Positions 36,976 to 45,011 of a DNA stretch of 64,000 nt are shown piece by piece. The stretch is taken from positions 2,728,001 through 2,792,000 of the forward strand of contig NZ_JIAC01000001.1 of assembly GCF_000687995.1 (NCBI RefSeq). The letters run 5' to 3'. The position numbers and the translations under genes were made by a program. The notes beneath the pieces were generated by a model. It made no database searches. It was not told where the DNA came from and was given only the letters and a program-made list of their open reading frames with translations. The stretch comes from Selenomonas ruminantium AC2024 (lineage in GTDB: Bacteria > Bacillota > Negativicutes > Selenomonadales > Selenomonadaceae). Numbering within the stretch: position 1 is the first letter of the stretch; each line of letters opens with the position of its first letter.

Positions 36976-38106
36976 TCACATTGGTGGTGGGCCGCCACGG
37001 TCGTTCTTTTTTGAGCTGGAAGTTGTAGAGGCTTTCGCTACATAAGTGCTGACTACCTGTTCTCCTTCCGAAAGGCCTTCCAGAATTTCCACGTATTCAT
37101 CGCTGTAGATGCCGGTGGACACATAGCGGTTTTCCTGCGTGCCATCGTCATTTTTCACGATGACATAAGAGCCGTGGGTATCGGTTTTGAGAGTGGACAA
37201 AGGCACCACCAGCGCATCATTCTTCTCGGCGGTGTTGATTTCCACCCGGGCGGTCATGGCTGGCAGGAGCACATTTTCCGGGTCATCCACATCGAGCGTC
37301 ACATAGTAGTAGATAACGCTGGCGGAGGAACTGCTCGAAGATGAGCTGCTCGAAGTATTGACATTCCAGCTGTTGCTGGTATCGGTCTGGGATATCTTGG
37401 ACACTCTTGCCGTAAAGGTCTTGCCGTTGAAACTGTCCACGGTAAAGGTTGCGGACTGGCCTACCTTCACATTGCCGATATCCGTTTCATCCACCTTGGC
37501 CAGAATCTGCTTGCTGGACATATCCGCAATGCGCATGATGACCGTAGGGCTGCTGTTGCCCTGCACCGCCATGGTACCTGCAGTCTGTGGCTGACCGACC
37601 ACGACGCCGGACATGGGCGCCACAATCGTCATTTCGCTCATATTGGACTGGGATTCAGCCAGCGAAGAAAGTGCCGTGTCGTAATTCATTTTGGCATCTT
37701 CCAAATCGGACTGCGTTTTGGCGCCAATACTGTAAAGATAGCTGACGCGGTCATACTTGGCCTTGGTATTGGTGACCTTGTACTGGGCCTGATTGCGCTT
37801 TTCCTCGTAATCCTTGGCATCCAAAGTCGCGATAGTTTGGCCTGCCGTCACGGTGTCGTTTTCCTTGACGAGCACTTCCTTAATGCGGGCCGTAACCTTG
37901 GAGCTGACTTCGACGCTGTTCACCGGCTTAATCGTGCCCGTGGCCGAAACGGTGGATTTCACATTCATGCGGGTGACGGGTACCGTCTCCACCGCCGCTG
38001 CCTTCTTGGCCGCCTGCTGGCCTTGATAGTATTGGTAGCCATACACCGCCGCACCGATTATCAAGACGGCGGCTATGGCTGCTTTTATTTTCCAATTCAG
38101 CTTCAT
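36976..38106 (-). CDS. MacA-like periplasmic adaptor protein (HlyD family)
   Basis: This 376-residue protein has an N-terminal membrane anchor (IKAAIAAVLIIGAAVYGYQY), a barrel-sandwich/lipoyl segment (VEVSSKVTARIKEVLVKEND), an alpha-hairpin (about residues 105-150) and the second lipoyl half (IVAPMSGVVVG), followed by beta-barrel domains. A run of nine serines at about residues 255-265 interrupts the beta-barrel region and may be a flexible loop. It should bridge the MacB-like permease and the TolC-like channel. Its start overlaps the tolC-like stop by four bases (ATGA). Confidence 0.9.
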   Translation of the reverse strand: MKLNWKIKAAIAAVLIIGAAVYGYQYYQGQQAAKKAAAVETVPVTRMNVKSTVSATGTIKPVNSVEVSSKVTARIKEVLVKENDTVTAGQTIATLDAKDYEEKRNQAQYKVTNTKAKYDRVSYLYSIGAKTQSDLEDAKMNYDTALSSLAESQSNMSEMTIVAPMSGVVVGQPQTAGTMAVQGNSSPTVIMRIADMSSKQILAKVDETDIGNVKVGQSATFTVDSFNGKTFTARVSKISQTDTSNSWNVNTSSSSSSSSSSASVIYYYVTLDVDDPENVLLPAMTARVEINTAEKNDALVVPLSTLKTDTHGSYVIVKNDDGTQENRYVSTGIYSDEYVEILEGLSEGEQVVSTYVAKASTTSSSKKNDRGGPPPM

Positions 38107-39515
38107 TTATTTCCCTCATTTCCTGCCAGTTCTTCCGCTACTTTGCGGGTACTGTCCACGGTGGTATCATTGCGGCTGCCCAGGCGGGACTGGGCAAGCG
38201 CTGCATCTGCATCCGTTTCCAGAAGGGCCGCGGCCTGCTTTTCCTCGGCCGTCAGCTCAACTCCCATGGCGTTTTCCACGGTGGCCTTGTAGCGGGCGTA
38301 ATCGTACTGGGCGCTGATGTAATTGAGCCGCGCCGTGGACAGAGCTTCCTGCGCATCGATAATATCGAGCATAAGCCCTTCACCAGCACGGTATTTCTCG
38401 CGGGCGATGAAAGCATCTTCCTCCGCCTGATGCACGGCATCCTGCGTGGAATTGAAACGCTTTTCTGCCTCGCGCATATTGTAATAAGCCTGCCGCACTG
38501 CCAAATCAATGGCCTCTTTGTCTTTGAGGTAATTGAGCTTGGCCACATCCCGGCTGGTTTCGGCAGTCTTTACCTGCGCACGGGTCACACCACTGTCAAA
38601 AATACTCCAGCTGAGTCCCACCGAAGCAGTAGCCCCATGGCTGTTCTCACTGCTCGGATGGAATTTCTGACTGCTGTTAAGCCCCACCGACAGATTCAGC
38701 GTTGGCAGATAGCCAGCCTTTGCTTCCTTAATGGCCTGCTCCTGCTGTTCGAGCTTGTTCTTGTCCACCAACAAATCCTTGCGATTGCGGTATGCATAAT
38801 CAAGGCAGGTACCCATATCCCGGTCAAAAGCCAGATAGGAAAAATCCGTGGTGAGATTCAAGGGCTCACTGCGGTCTATGTTCAGATAATTGCGCAGGTC
38901 TGCCAGCTCCAATTCGTAGCTGTTTTCTGCTTTAATCAAATTCTGTCTGGCATTGCTTAACTCCACCTGCGAACGGATTACATCGATTCTGGCCTTGGAA
39001 CCAGCTGCATAAAGCTGACTGACGTTGGTAAAGTGCTCCTGATACTTGTCCACGGTTTCCTGGCGCACACCCACGGTCTTTTGGGCTTCCAGGGCATCAT
39101 AGTAAGACTTGATGACATTGAGCTTCAAGACTTCCTGTGCCCGTTGGGTTTCGAGGCTGGCCGATTCCACGCCGATTTTGGCCTTTTTGATGTTCGCCTG
39201 ATTCTTGCCGCCGCTGTACAGAGGCATCTTGCCCGAAAGGCTCAGACTGTTACTGTCCTGACGGTCAGAACCGCTGGTCTTGCTCGTACTAAGGCTGTCG
39301 CTCAGCCCTACCGTTACACCGTTATTGCCCTGTGCTTCTTCCAGCGCATATTTCGCGGTATCTTCTCCTTTTTGGGTGACCTTGAGTCCTGTATTCTGCG
39401 CAAGCGCCATATTGATGGCCTCCTGCAGGCTCAAGTCCGCCGCCTGAGCTCCGGGACTTGCCAAAAGCAGGGCCATAAAGGGCACGCCTGCCTTTATCCA
39501 ACGCTTTAATTTCAT
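38103..39515 (-). CDS. TolC family outer-membrane efflux channel
   Basis: This protein of about 470 residues has a signal peptide ending in SPGAQA, followed by DLSLQEAINMALAQNTGLKV, the typical outer-membrane efflux protein start, and two homologous coiled-coil/barrel halves (second half near GYLPTLNLSVGLNSS). The start at 39515 is chosen because GGGGAGG lies 8 nt upstream; an in-frame start at 39548 is weaker. It is the first gene of the efflux operon tolC-macA-macB(ATPase)-macB(permease) and is direct evidence of a diderm cell envelope. Confidence 0.92.
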   Translation of the reverse strand: MKLKRWIKAGVPFMALLLASPGAQAADLSLQEAINMALAQNTGLKVTQKGEDTAKYALEEAQGNNGVTVGLSDSLSTSKTSGSDRQDSNSLSLSGKMPLYSGGKNQANIKKAKIGVESASLETQRAQEVLKLNVIKSYYDALEAQKTVGVRQETVDKYQEHFTNVSQLYAAGSKARIDVIRSQVELSNARQNLIKAENSYELELADLRNYLNIDRSEPLNLTTDFSYLAFDRDMGTCLDYAYRNRKDLLVDKNKLEQQEQAIKEAKAGYLPTLNLSVGLNSSQKFHPSSENSHGATASVGLSWSIFDSGVTRAQVKTAETSRDVAKLNYLKDKEAIDLAVRQAYYNMREAEKRFNSTQDAVHQAEEDAFIAREKYRAGEGLMLDIIDAQEALSTARLNYISAQYDYARYKATVENAMGVELTAEEKQAAALLETDADAALAQSRLGSRNDTTVDSTRKVAEELAGNEGNK

Positions 39516-39597
39516 GAAGATTTCCTCCCCAATATTATTTCCTTTCACATCTTTCTATTTTACCACATTTTATTATTTCCGTGGCGCAATTTGGTGT

Positions 39598-39612
39598 ATT
39601 CTATGATAGAAT
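39598..39612. promoter_or_regulatory. Palindrome between the tolC-like and recQ genes
   Basis: ATTCTAT-G-ATAGAAT is a perfect palindrome in the divergent intergenic region, and the half-site ATTCTATGA recurs at 39625-39633. It is a possible operator for recQ or for the divergent efflux operon. Confidence 0.35.
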
Positions 39613-39673
39613 AGATACGTTGTAATTCTATGAGAAACAGATTAAATTTGCATTAGAAATAGGTGTATTTTTC

Positions 39674-41461
39674 GTGGAAAATCCATATTTTGCTGAAGCG
39701 CAGAATCTCCTGCGCAAATATTACGGTTATCCCGACTTCCGCCCCGCCCAAAAACCTGTGGTGGAAAGCCTCTTGCGGGGTTCTGACACATTGGCCATCA
39801 TGCCCACGGGTGCGGGCAAGAGCATCTGCTTTCAGCTGCCCGCGCTGGTATTCCCAGGCATTACCCTTGTCATCTCACCGCTTATCTCCCTGATGAAAGA
39901 CCAGGTGGATGCGCTGGCCGAGCAGGGCGTACCCGCTACCTATATCAACAGCCAGTTGACCCTTGAGCAATCAAACGCCCGCTTCAGCGCCATTGCCGAA
40001 GGCCGCTACAAGCTCATCTATGTGGCCCCGGAACGGCTAGACACCGACTACTTCCGCTACATCATCGAACGGCAGGAAATCTCCATGGTGGCCGTGGATG
40101 AAGCCCACTGTCTCTCCCAATGGGGCCATGACTTCCGCCCCAGCTACCGGCAGATTGCCCCCTTTATTGCAGGACTCCCCCGCCGTCCGCTGGTCAGCGC
40201 TTTTACCGCTACGGCCACACCGGAAGTCAAAGAGGACATCATCAGCCTCTTGCACCTGCGCCAGCCGCGGATTCATGTCACGGGCTTTGACCGTCCCAAC
40301 CTCTATTTTGAAGTGCGCCGCGGCGAGGATAAGAAGAAATTTATCGAAAAATACCTGAAAGCACATAAGGAGGAGGCCGGCATTATTTACGCCGCCACCC
40401 GCAAGGAAGTGGACAGCCTCTACGAACACCTCAAAAAGAAAAAGTTTGCCGTAGGACGCTACCATGCAGGCCTGTCCGACAAACAGCGCAATCAGGCACA
40501 GGATGATTTTCTCTACGACAACGTGCAGGTCATTGTGGCCACCAACGCCTTTGGCATGGGAATTGACAAGTCAAATGTCCGCTATGTCATCCACTACAAT
40601 ATGCCGAAAAACATCGAAGCCTACTATCAGGAAGCAGGCCGTGCGGGGCGCGATGGCGAACCCGGCAGCTGTATTCTGCTCTACTCACCGCAGGACGTCA
40701 TGACGCAGAAATATCTGATTGACGTGTCAATCGAAAACGAGGAACGCAAGGCGCACAACCTCGGCACTCTGCAAAAGATGGTGGACTACTGCCATACGCC
40801 GGAATGCCTGCGGCATTTCATCATCAGTTACTTTGGTGATACGAGTGCGGAGGTGACCTGCGATAATTGCGGCAACTGCAAGGCCGGGCTCGAAAAAAAC
40901 GATGTGACCATCGATGCCCAGAAGGTCTTTTCCTGCGTCTACCGCATGCACGAGCGCTTCGGTCTGACGCTTGTCGCACAGGTGCTCAAAGGCTCCAGCG
41001 ACAAACGGGTAAAGGAACTCCATTTCGATAAGCTCTCGACCTTCGGCCTTATGAAGGAACGGACGCTGGCTGACATCAAGCTATTAATTCAGCGCTTTAT
41101 CGCCACGGACTACTTAGGCCTGACCGAAAGCAAATTCCCCGTGGTCACGCTCAAGCCCGCCGCCTATCCCGTCCTCAAAGGACAGGAAAAAGTCTGGCAG
41201 GCCGTACCCAAACCGGAGAATGAAAAGGAACCCGCAGCACCAGAACTCTTCGACCATTTGCGCCACCTGCGCAAGGAAATCGCCACCCGCGAACACGTCC
41301 CACCCTATGTGGTCTTTTCCGACGCCACCCTCAAAGACATGTGCCGCGTCCAGCCCGCCACACTCGATGAAATGCTGGATGTAAAAGGTATCGGCGAAAT
41401 GAAGCTGCATAAATACGGACAGGAATTTCTGGATTGCATCAAAGCCCATAAAAGTTCGTGA
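39674..41461 (+). CDS. recQ: ATP-dependent DNA helicase RecQ
   Basis: This 595-residue protein has the RecQ helicase core with Walker A (MPTGAGKSICFQLP), DEAH (VDEAHCLSQWGHDFRPSY), FTATATPEV and the GRAGRDG motif VI, then the zinc-binding RQC domain (CLRHFIISYFGD, CDNCGNC) and a C-terminal HRDC domain (FDHLRHLRKEIATRE). It unwinds DNA in recombination and repair. The start is GTG at 39674. The last two codons and the stop (AGT TCG TGA) coincide with the left end of repeat copy B. Confidence 0.95.
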   Translation: MENPYFAEAQNLLRKYYGYPDFRPAQKPVVESLLRGSDTLAIMPTGAGKSICFQLPALVFPGITLVISPLISLMKDQVDALAEQGVPATYINSQLTLEQSNARFSAIAEGRYKLIYVAPERLDTDYFRYIIERQEISMVAVDEAHCLSQWGHDFRPSYRQIAPFIAGLPRRPLVSAFTATATPEVKEDIISLLHLRQPRIHVTGFDRPNLYFEVRRGEDKKKFIEKYLKAHKEEAGIIYAATRKEVDSLYEHLKKKKFAVGRYHAGLSDKQRNQAQDDFLYDNVQVIVATNAFGMGIDKSNVRYVIHYNMPKNIEAYYQEAGRAGRDGEPGSCILLYSPQDVMTQKYLIDVSIENEERKAHNLGTLQKMVDYCHTPECLRHFIISYFGDTSAEVTCDNCGNCKAGLEKNDVTIDAQKVFSCVYRMHERFGLTLVAQVLKGSSDKRVKELHFDKLSTFGLMKERTLADIKLLIQRFIATDYLGLTESKFPVVTLKPAAYPVLKGQEKVWQAVPKPENEKEPAAPELFDHLRHLRKEIATREHVPPYVVFSDATLKDMCRVQPATLDEMLDVKGIGEMKLHKYGQEFLDCIKAHKSS

Positions 41462-42043
41462 TAAAGGTATCTTGGTCATACGTAGTTTGGGGCCGAATGG
41501 GGGAGTAATTTTTCTGTTTTCCGCTAAACGACCCCCTCGCAAAATAAAGCTGTCCAGTTACCTGCGCCGGGCAGGCCAACGGCGCTGCTTTCAGCGTATT
41601 TTCTTAGCTTTCTCCTACATGGGGCCGGCCTTCACTGCGTTCAGGCAGTCGCTCCCTACAGAAAAATTACTCCCCCATTCGACCCAAGTCACGACCTATA
41701 CGATTGCCACGAACTCGTTGCTCCCATAACAAGAACATCGATGTACTTGCTCCTTATTACTGCGAAGATGGCGTTTTATACGGACTTCGCTTAGGGCGGA
41801 GGTAGTGATGCTTTTCGCCGTGGAACGACTGTCCGAACGCTGTGAGGACTGGCCCACAAACGGCACAGACTAAACACGGGGCTGAACATACGCGCCGCCG
41901 GTCTTGCCCGGCGCAGGCAACTATAAGCCCATAAATTTACTTGTGGGTCATTCAGTGCAACGGCGAAAAGTATTACCACCTCCACCCCAACTGAGCTGTA
42001 ACAAATATAATTAAGCTCGCATTAACATCGACAAACTGCAATT
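41453..42043 (+). repeat. Head-to-head double-hairpin repeat, copy B
   Basis: This non-coding element of 591 bp is homologous to copies A and C. Hairpin module 1 spans 41487-41687, with a 23-bp perfectly paired outer stem, and module 2 spans 41791-41990. A near-palindrome of 20 bp (41730-41749) lies midway, 51-52 nt from each module. Both modules contain GCGCC...GGCGC inner stems and a GAACGCAGTGA-like segment, showing that they are inverted homologues. The left end overlaps the recQ stop codon and the right end lies 5 bp from a terminator. The spacer fills the whole recQ to gltD-like gap. Short open frames inside are not conserved in frame. Confidence 0.9.
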
Positions 42044-42047
42044 CACT

Positions 42048-42082
42048 AAAAAGCCCGCTGACATTTTGTCAGCGGACTTTTT
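42048..42082 (-). terminator. Intrinsic terminator after the GltD-like gene
   Basis: The stem AGCCCGCTGACA/TGTCAGCGGACT with a 3-nt loop is flanked by A and T runs and lies 27 bp after the gene end. It differs from the aspS terminator at 14189-14224 essentially only in the loop. Confidence 0.9.
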
Positions 42083-42108
42083 ACGTTACGGATATTTCTT
42101 ATAACCAC

Positions 42109-43329
42109 TCAGCTTATAGATTGCAAATAAGCATCCATTTGCCCTGCCACTTCTTTGGCGGCTTTAGCTGCCTGCACTACATTCCATGGGCCGGTGACGA
42201 CATCACCGGCTGAAAAGATTCCCGGACGTGTAGTCTGTCCATGTTCATCTACAGCCACCAGCCCCTTATCATTCACATCCAGTCCCGAGGTCGTATTCAC
42301 CAGCTTGTCCTTAGGCTGCTGACTGACGGCGATAATGGTGCTGTCAGCAGGAGCCAGTTCCGGTTGTCCCTGACTGATTATTTCGCCAGTCTCAGAAAAT
42401 TCCCGTTTGACAAAGACAGGCCCCTGTTCTGTAATCTTCTCCACAGCCATGCCATAGAGCATCTCTGCGCCATCGGCGATGGCATAATCCAGTTCCCGCT
42501 GGCTGGCCGTGACATGATTGCTGCGCGCATAGATGGTGACGAAACGGCTGCCCTGCCGCAAAGCCGTGCGGGCCGCATCCATGGCCGAATTGCCGGCCCC
42601 AATCACCGCCACCCGCTCGCCTAACGCATAGGCGCCGGGATTTTGCAGATAATCAATGGCATAATGGACATTGCCCAAGCTCTCTCCGGGTACCCCCAAA
42701 CGCCGTGCCCGCCAAGTCCCCGTACCAATGAAAATGGCCTGATAACCATCGCTGATCAGATCATCCAGATGCAAAGCTCCGCCAATGGTGGTATGCGGCC
42801 GGATATGAATGCCCAACAGGCGCATTTTTTCCTTGTAGCGGCTCAGAATCGTGCGCGGCAGGCGAAAGTCCGGAATGCCATAACGCATCATACCGCCGAT
42901 ATGACTCTTGCGCTCAAAGATGGTCACATCATAACCTTTCTGTGCCATCTCCACCGCCACCACCAGTCCCGCAGGGCCGCTGCCGATTACCGCTACCCGC
43001 TGTCCCTTGGGCGGCTGTTTTTCCAGTTGCAGCTTCTCAAAGAAGCCATTGGATATATAATGCTCAATACTGGAAATCTGCACCGCACTGCCCTTGCGCC
43101 CCTGAACGCAATGCCCTTCGCATTGTTTTTCATGGTCGCAGACCAGCGAGCAGATTATGCTCATGGGATTGTTGGCAAATAACATCGCTGCGGCTTCATT
43201 CCCCTGACCGGCTAGGAACAGCCGAATCATTTCCGGGATATTGGTGCCAATGGGACAACCTTGCAGCTGACACATTGGCTTCTTGCATTGCAGGCAACGT
43301 CTCGCTTCATTGATTACATGGACTGCCAT
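42109..43329 (-). CDS. GltD-like NAD(P)-dependent FAD oxidoreductase
   Basis: This 406-residue flavoprotein has an N-terminal cysteine-rich region for two 4Fe-4S clusters (CLQCKKPMCQLQGCPIG; CSLVCDHEKQCEGHC), an FAD-binding motif (VAVIGSGPAGLVVAVEMAQ), an NAD(P) motif (VAVIGAGNSAMDAARTA) and a C-terminal FSAGDVVTGPWNVVQA. It belongs to the small subunit of glutamate synthase and its relatives, such as NfnB, which pass electrons from NAD(P)H to a partner. No large partner subunit is encoded nearby. It lies 31 bp after kduD and could be the last gene of the uronate operon. The partner and role are unknown. Confidence 0.85.
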   Translation of the reverse strand: MAVHVINEARRCLQCKKPMCQLQGCPIGTNIPEMIRLFLAGQGNEAAAMLFANNPMSIICSLVCDHEKQCEGHCVQGRKGSAVQISSIEHYISNGFFEKLQLEKQPPKGQRVAVIGSGPAGLVVAVEMAQKGYDVTIFERKSHIGGMMRYGIPDFRLPRTILSRYKEKMRLLGIHIRPHTTIGGALHLDDLISDGYQAIFIGTGTWRARRLGVPGESLGNVHYAIDYLQNPGAYALGERVAVIGAGNSAMDAARTALRQGSRFVTIYARSNHVTASQRELDYAIADGAEMLYGMAVEKITEQGPVFVKREFSETGEIISQGQPELAPADSTIIAVSQQPKDKLVNTTSGLDVNDKGLVAVDEHGQTTRPGIFSAGDVVTGPWNVVQAAKAAKEVAGQMDAYLQSIS

Positions 43330-43360
43330 TAGGATTCACCTCTGCACGTTTTTCTTTGTC

Positions 43361-44152
43361 TCAGGGCTGCTTGCCGATATAGGCCAGAATCCCCCCATCC
43401 ACATAAAGGATATGGCCGTTGACAAAGTTTGAGGCATCCGAGGCTAAGAAGATGGCCGGACCTTCCAAATCCTCTGTGGTTCCCCAGCGGTTAGCCGGCG
43501 TCTTGGCCAGAATGAACTCATTGAAAGGATGTCCCGGCGTGCGCAGCGGAGCCGTCTGCGGCGTGGCGATATAGCCCGGGCCAATGCCATTGCACTGGAT
43601 ATTGGCATTGCCATACTCCGAGCAGATGTTGCGCGTCAACATCTTGAGGCCGCCCTTGGCAGCTGCATAAGCCGATACCGTTTCCCGGCCCAGTTCGCTC
43701 ATCATGGAGCAGATATTGATAATCTTGCCATGGCCTTTTTTCAGCATGCCTGGAATCACGGCCTTGGATACGATGAACGGTGCGTTGAGGTCGATATCCA
43801 CCACCTGCCGGAAGTCCTCAGCCGACATCTCCAGCATGGGAATGCGTTTGATGATGCCAGCATTATTCACGAGAATATCAATGGTGCCCAGTTCCTTTTC
43901 GATATCGGCCACCATCTTCTGCACTTCATCTTCCTTCGTCACATCGCAGTAATAACCCTTTGCCTCGATGCCTTCGGCCTTGTAAGCAGCCAAGGCTTCC
44001 TCCATATGCTTTTCACCACGGCAGTTGAAAGCGATTTTAGCCCCAGCCTTGGCATAGGCTTTGGCAATGGCAAAACCAATGCCATAAGCTGCACCGGTCA
44101 CCAGTGCCACCTTGCCGTCCAGCGAGAATTGTTTCAGGTATTCCATATCCAT
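43361..44152 (-). CDS. kduD: 2-dehydro-3-deoxy-D-gluconate 5-dehydrogenase (SDR)
   Basis: This 263-residue short-chain dehydrogenase has the TGAAYGIG cofactor loop, NNAG, the catalytic serine in NICSMMSE and the YAAAKGG catalytic Tyr-Lys. Gluconate 5-dehydrogenases and KduD are close relatives. The position next to kduI, kdgK and eda favours KduD, which reduces 2,5-diketo-3-deoxygluconate to 2-keto-3-deoxygluconate in the unsaturated-uronate branch. The ribosome site AAGGAG is 9 nt before the ATG. Confidence 0.88.
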   Translation of the reverse strand: MDMEYLKQFSLDGKVALVTGAAYGIGFAIAKAYAKAGAKIAFNCRGEKHMEEALAAYKAEGIEAKGYYCDVTKEDEVQKMVADIEKELGTIDILVNNAGIIKRIPMLEMSAEDFRQVVDIDLNAPFIVSKAVIPGMLKKGHGKIINICSMMSELGRETVSAYAAAKGGLKMLTRNICSEYGNANIQCNGIGPGYIATPQTAPLRTPGHPFNEFILAKTPANRWGTTEDLEGPAIFLASDASNFVNGHILYVDGGILAYIGKQP

Positions 44153-44165
44153 CTCTATGCGCTCC

Positions 44166-45008
44166 TTATCTCAGTTCCGTATTCTTGATGTGGTCCATAT
44201 CGTCAAAAGCCTTGTTCTCGCCGCCCATAGCCCAGATAAACGTATAGTTGACGGTGCCGCAGCCGGCATGGATGCTCCAGGACGGACTGATGATGGCCTG
44301 TTCGTTCTGCATCACCACATGGCGGGTTTCCTGCGGTTCGCCCATCATATGGAACACCACTTCATTTTCCGGAATCTCGAAGTAGAAATAGATTTCCATG
44401 CGGCGCTCATGCGTATGGGCCGGCATGGTATTCCAGACACTGCCCGGCTCTAGTGAAGTCATCCCCATCGAGAGCTGGCAGGTTTCCAGAACGTCCGGAT
44501 GGATAAACTGATTGATGGTGCGCTTATTGCTGGTCTTGGCATCCCCACAGGGAACCTTGTTGGCATCCTTGATGGTCAGAAGTTTTGTCTGGCAGGCCTT
44601 ATGGGCGGGTGCCGAAACCATGTAGAACTTGGCCGGCCTATCGCCATCCTGACTCTTGAAGGTAACCTGCTTCGTGCCCATGGTGATATAGAGGCAGTCT
44701 TTATATCCCAATTCGTAGGTCACGCCATCTGCCGTAATCGTGCCAGCGCCGCCTACGTTGAAGATACCGATTTCCCGGCGCTCCAGGATGAACTTCGTAC
44801 CGAAATTGTGCCAGACATCAATGCCCTTATCCAGCGGCACTTCCTCCTTGACCGGCATGCAGCCAAAGGTCACCATGCGGTCCACATGGGAGTAAACGGC
44901 TGTTACCATATCGGCGCGGAACAGGTTTTCCATCAAGAACTCCTGCCGTACTTCCTCCGTCGTATAACGCTTGAAATCTCTCTGATTTGCCGAATAACGA
45001 ATATCCAT
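44166..45008 (-). CDS. kduI: 5-dehydro-4-deoxy-D-glucuronate isomerase
   Basis: This 280-residue cupin-like protein has the full length of KduI, with MDIRYSANQRDFKRYTTEE at the start, FFLERRE-like FILERREIGIFN, and the metal ligands in PAHTHERRMEIYFYFE. KduI converts 5-keto-4-deoxyuronate, released from unsaturated oligogalacturonides by the GH105 or by lyases, to 2,5-diketo-3-deoxygluconate. It lies between kdgK (3 bp gap) and kduD (13 bp gap). Confidence 0.95.
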   Translation of the reverse strand: MDIRYSANQRDFKRYTTEEVRQEFLMENLFRADMVTAVYSHVDRMVTFGCMPVKEEVPLDKGIDVWHNFGTKFILERREIGIFNVGGAGTITADGVTYELGYKDCLYITMGTKQVTFKSQDGDRPAKFYMVSAPAHKACQTKLLTIKDANKVPCGDAKTSNKRTINQFIHPDVLETCQLSMGMTSLEPGSVWNTMPAHTHERRMEIYFYFEIPENEVVFHMMGEPQETRHVVMQNEQAIISPSWSIHAGCGTVNYTFIWAMGGENKAFDDMDHIKNTELR

Positions 45009-45011
45009 TGT

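Noticed and set aside
43361-44152. Annotation of the SDR as gluconate 5-dehydrogenase
   Set aside because: Sequence motifs do not separate it from KduD, but the neighbours kduI, kdgK and eda make KduD more likely; the alternative is kept as a caveat.
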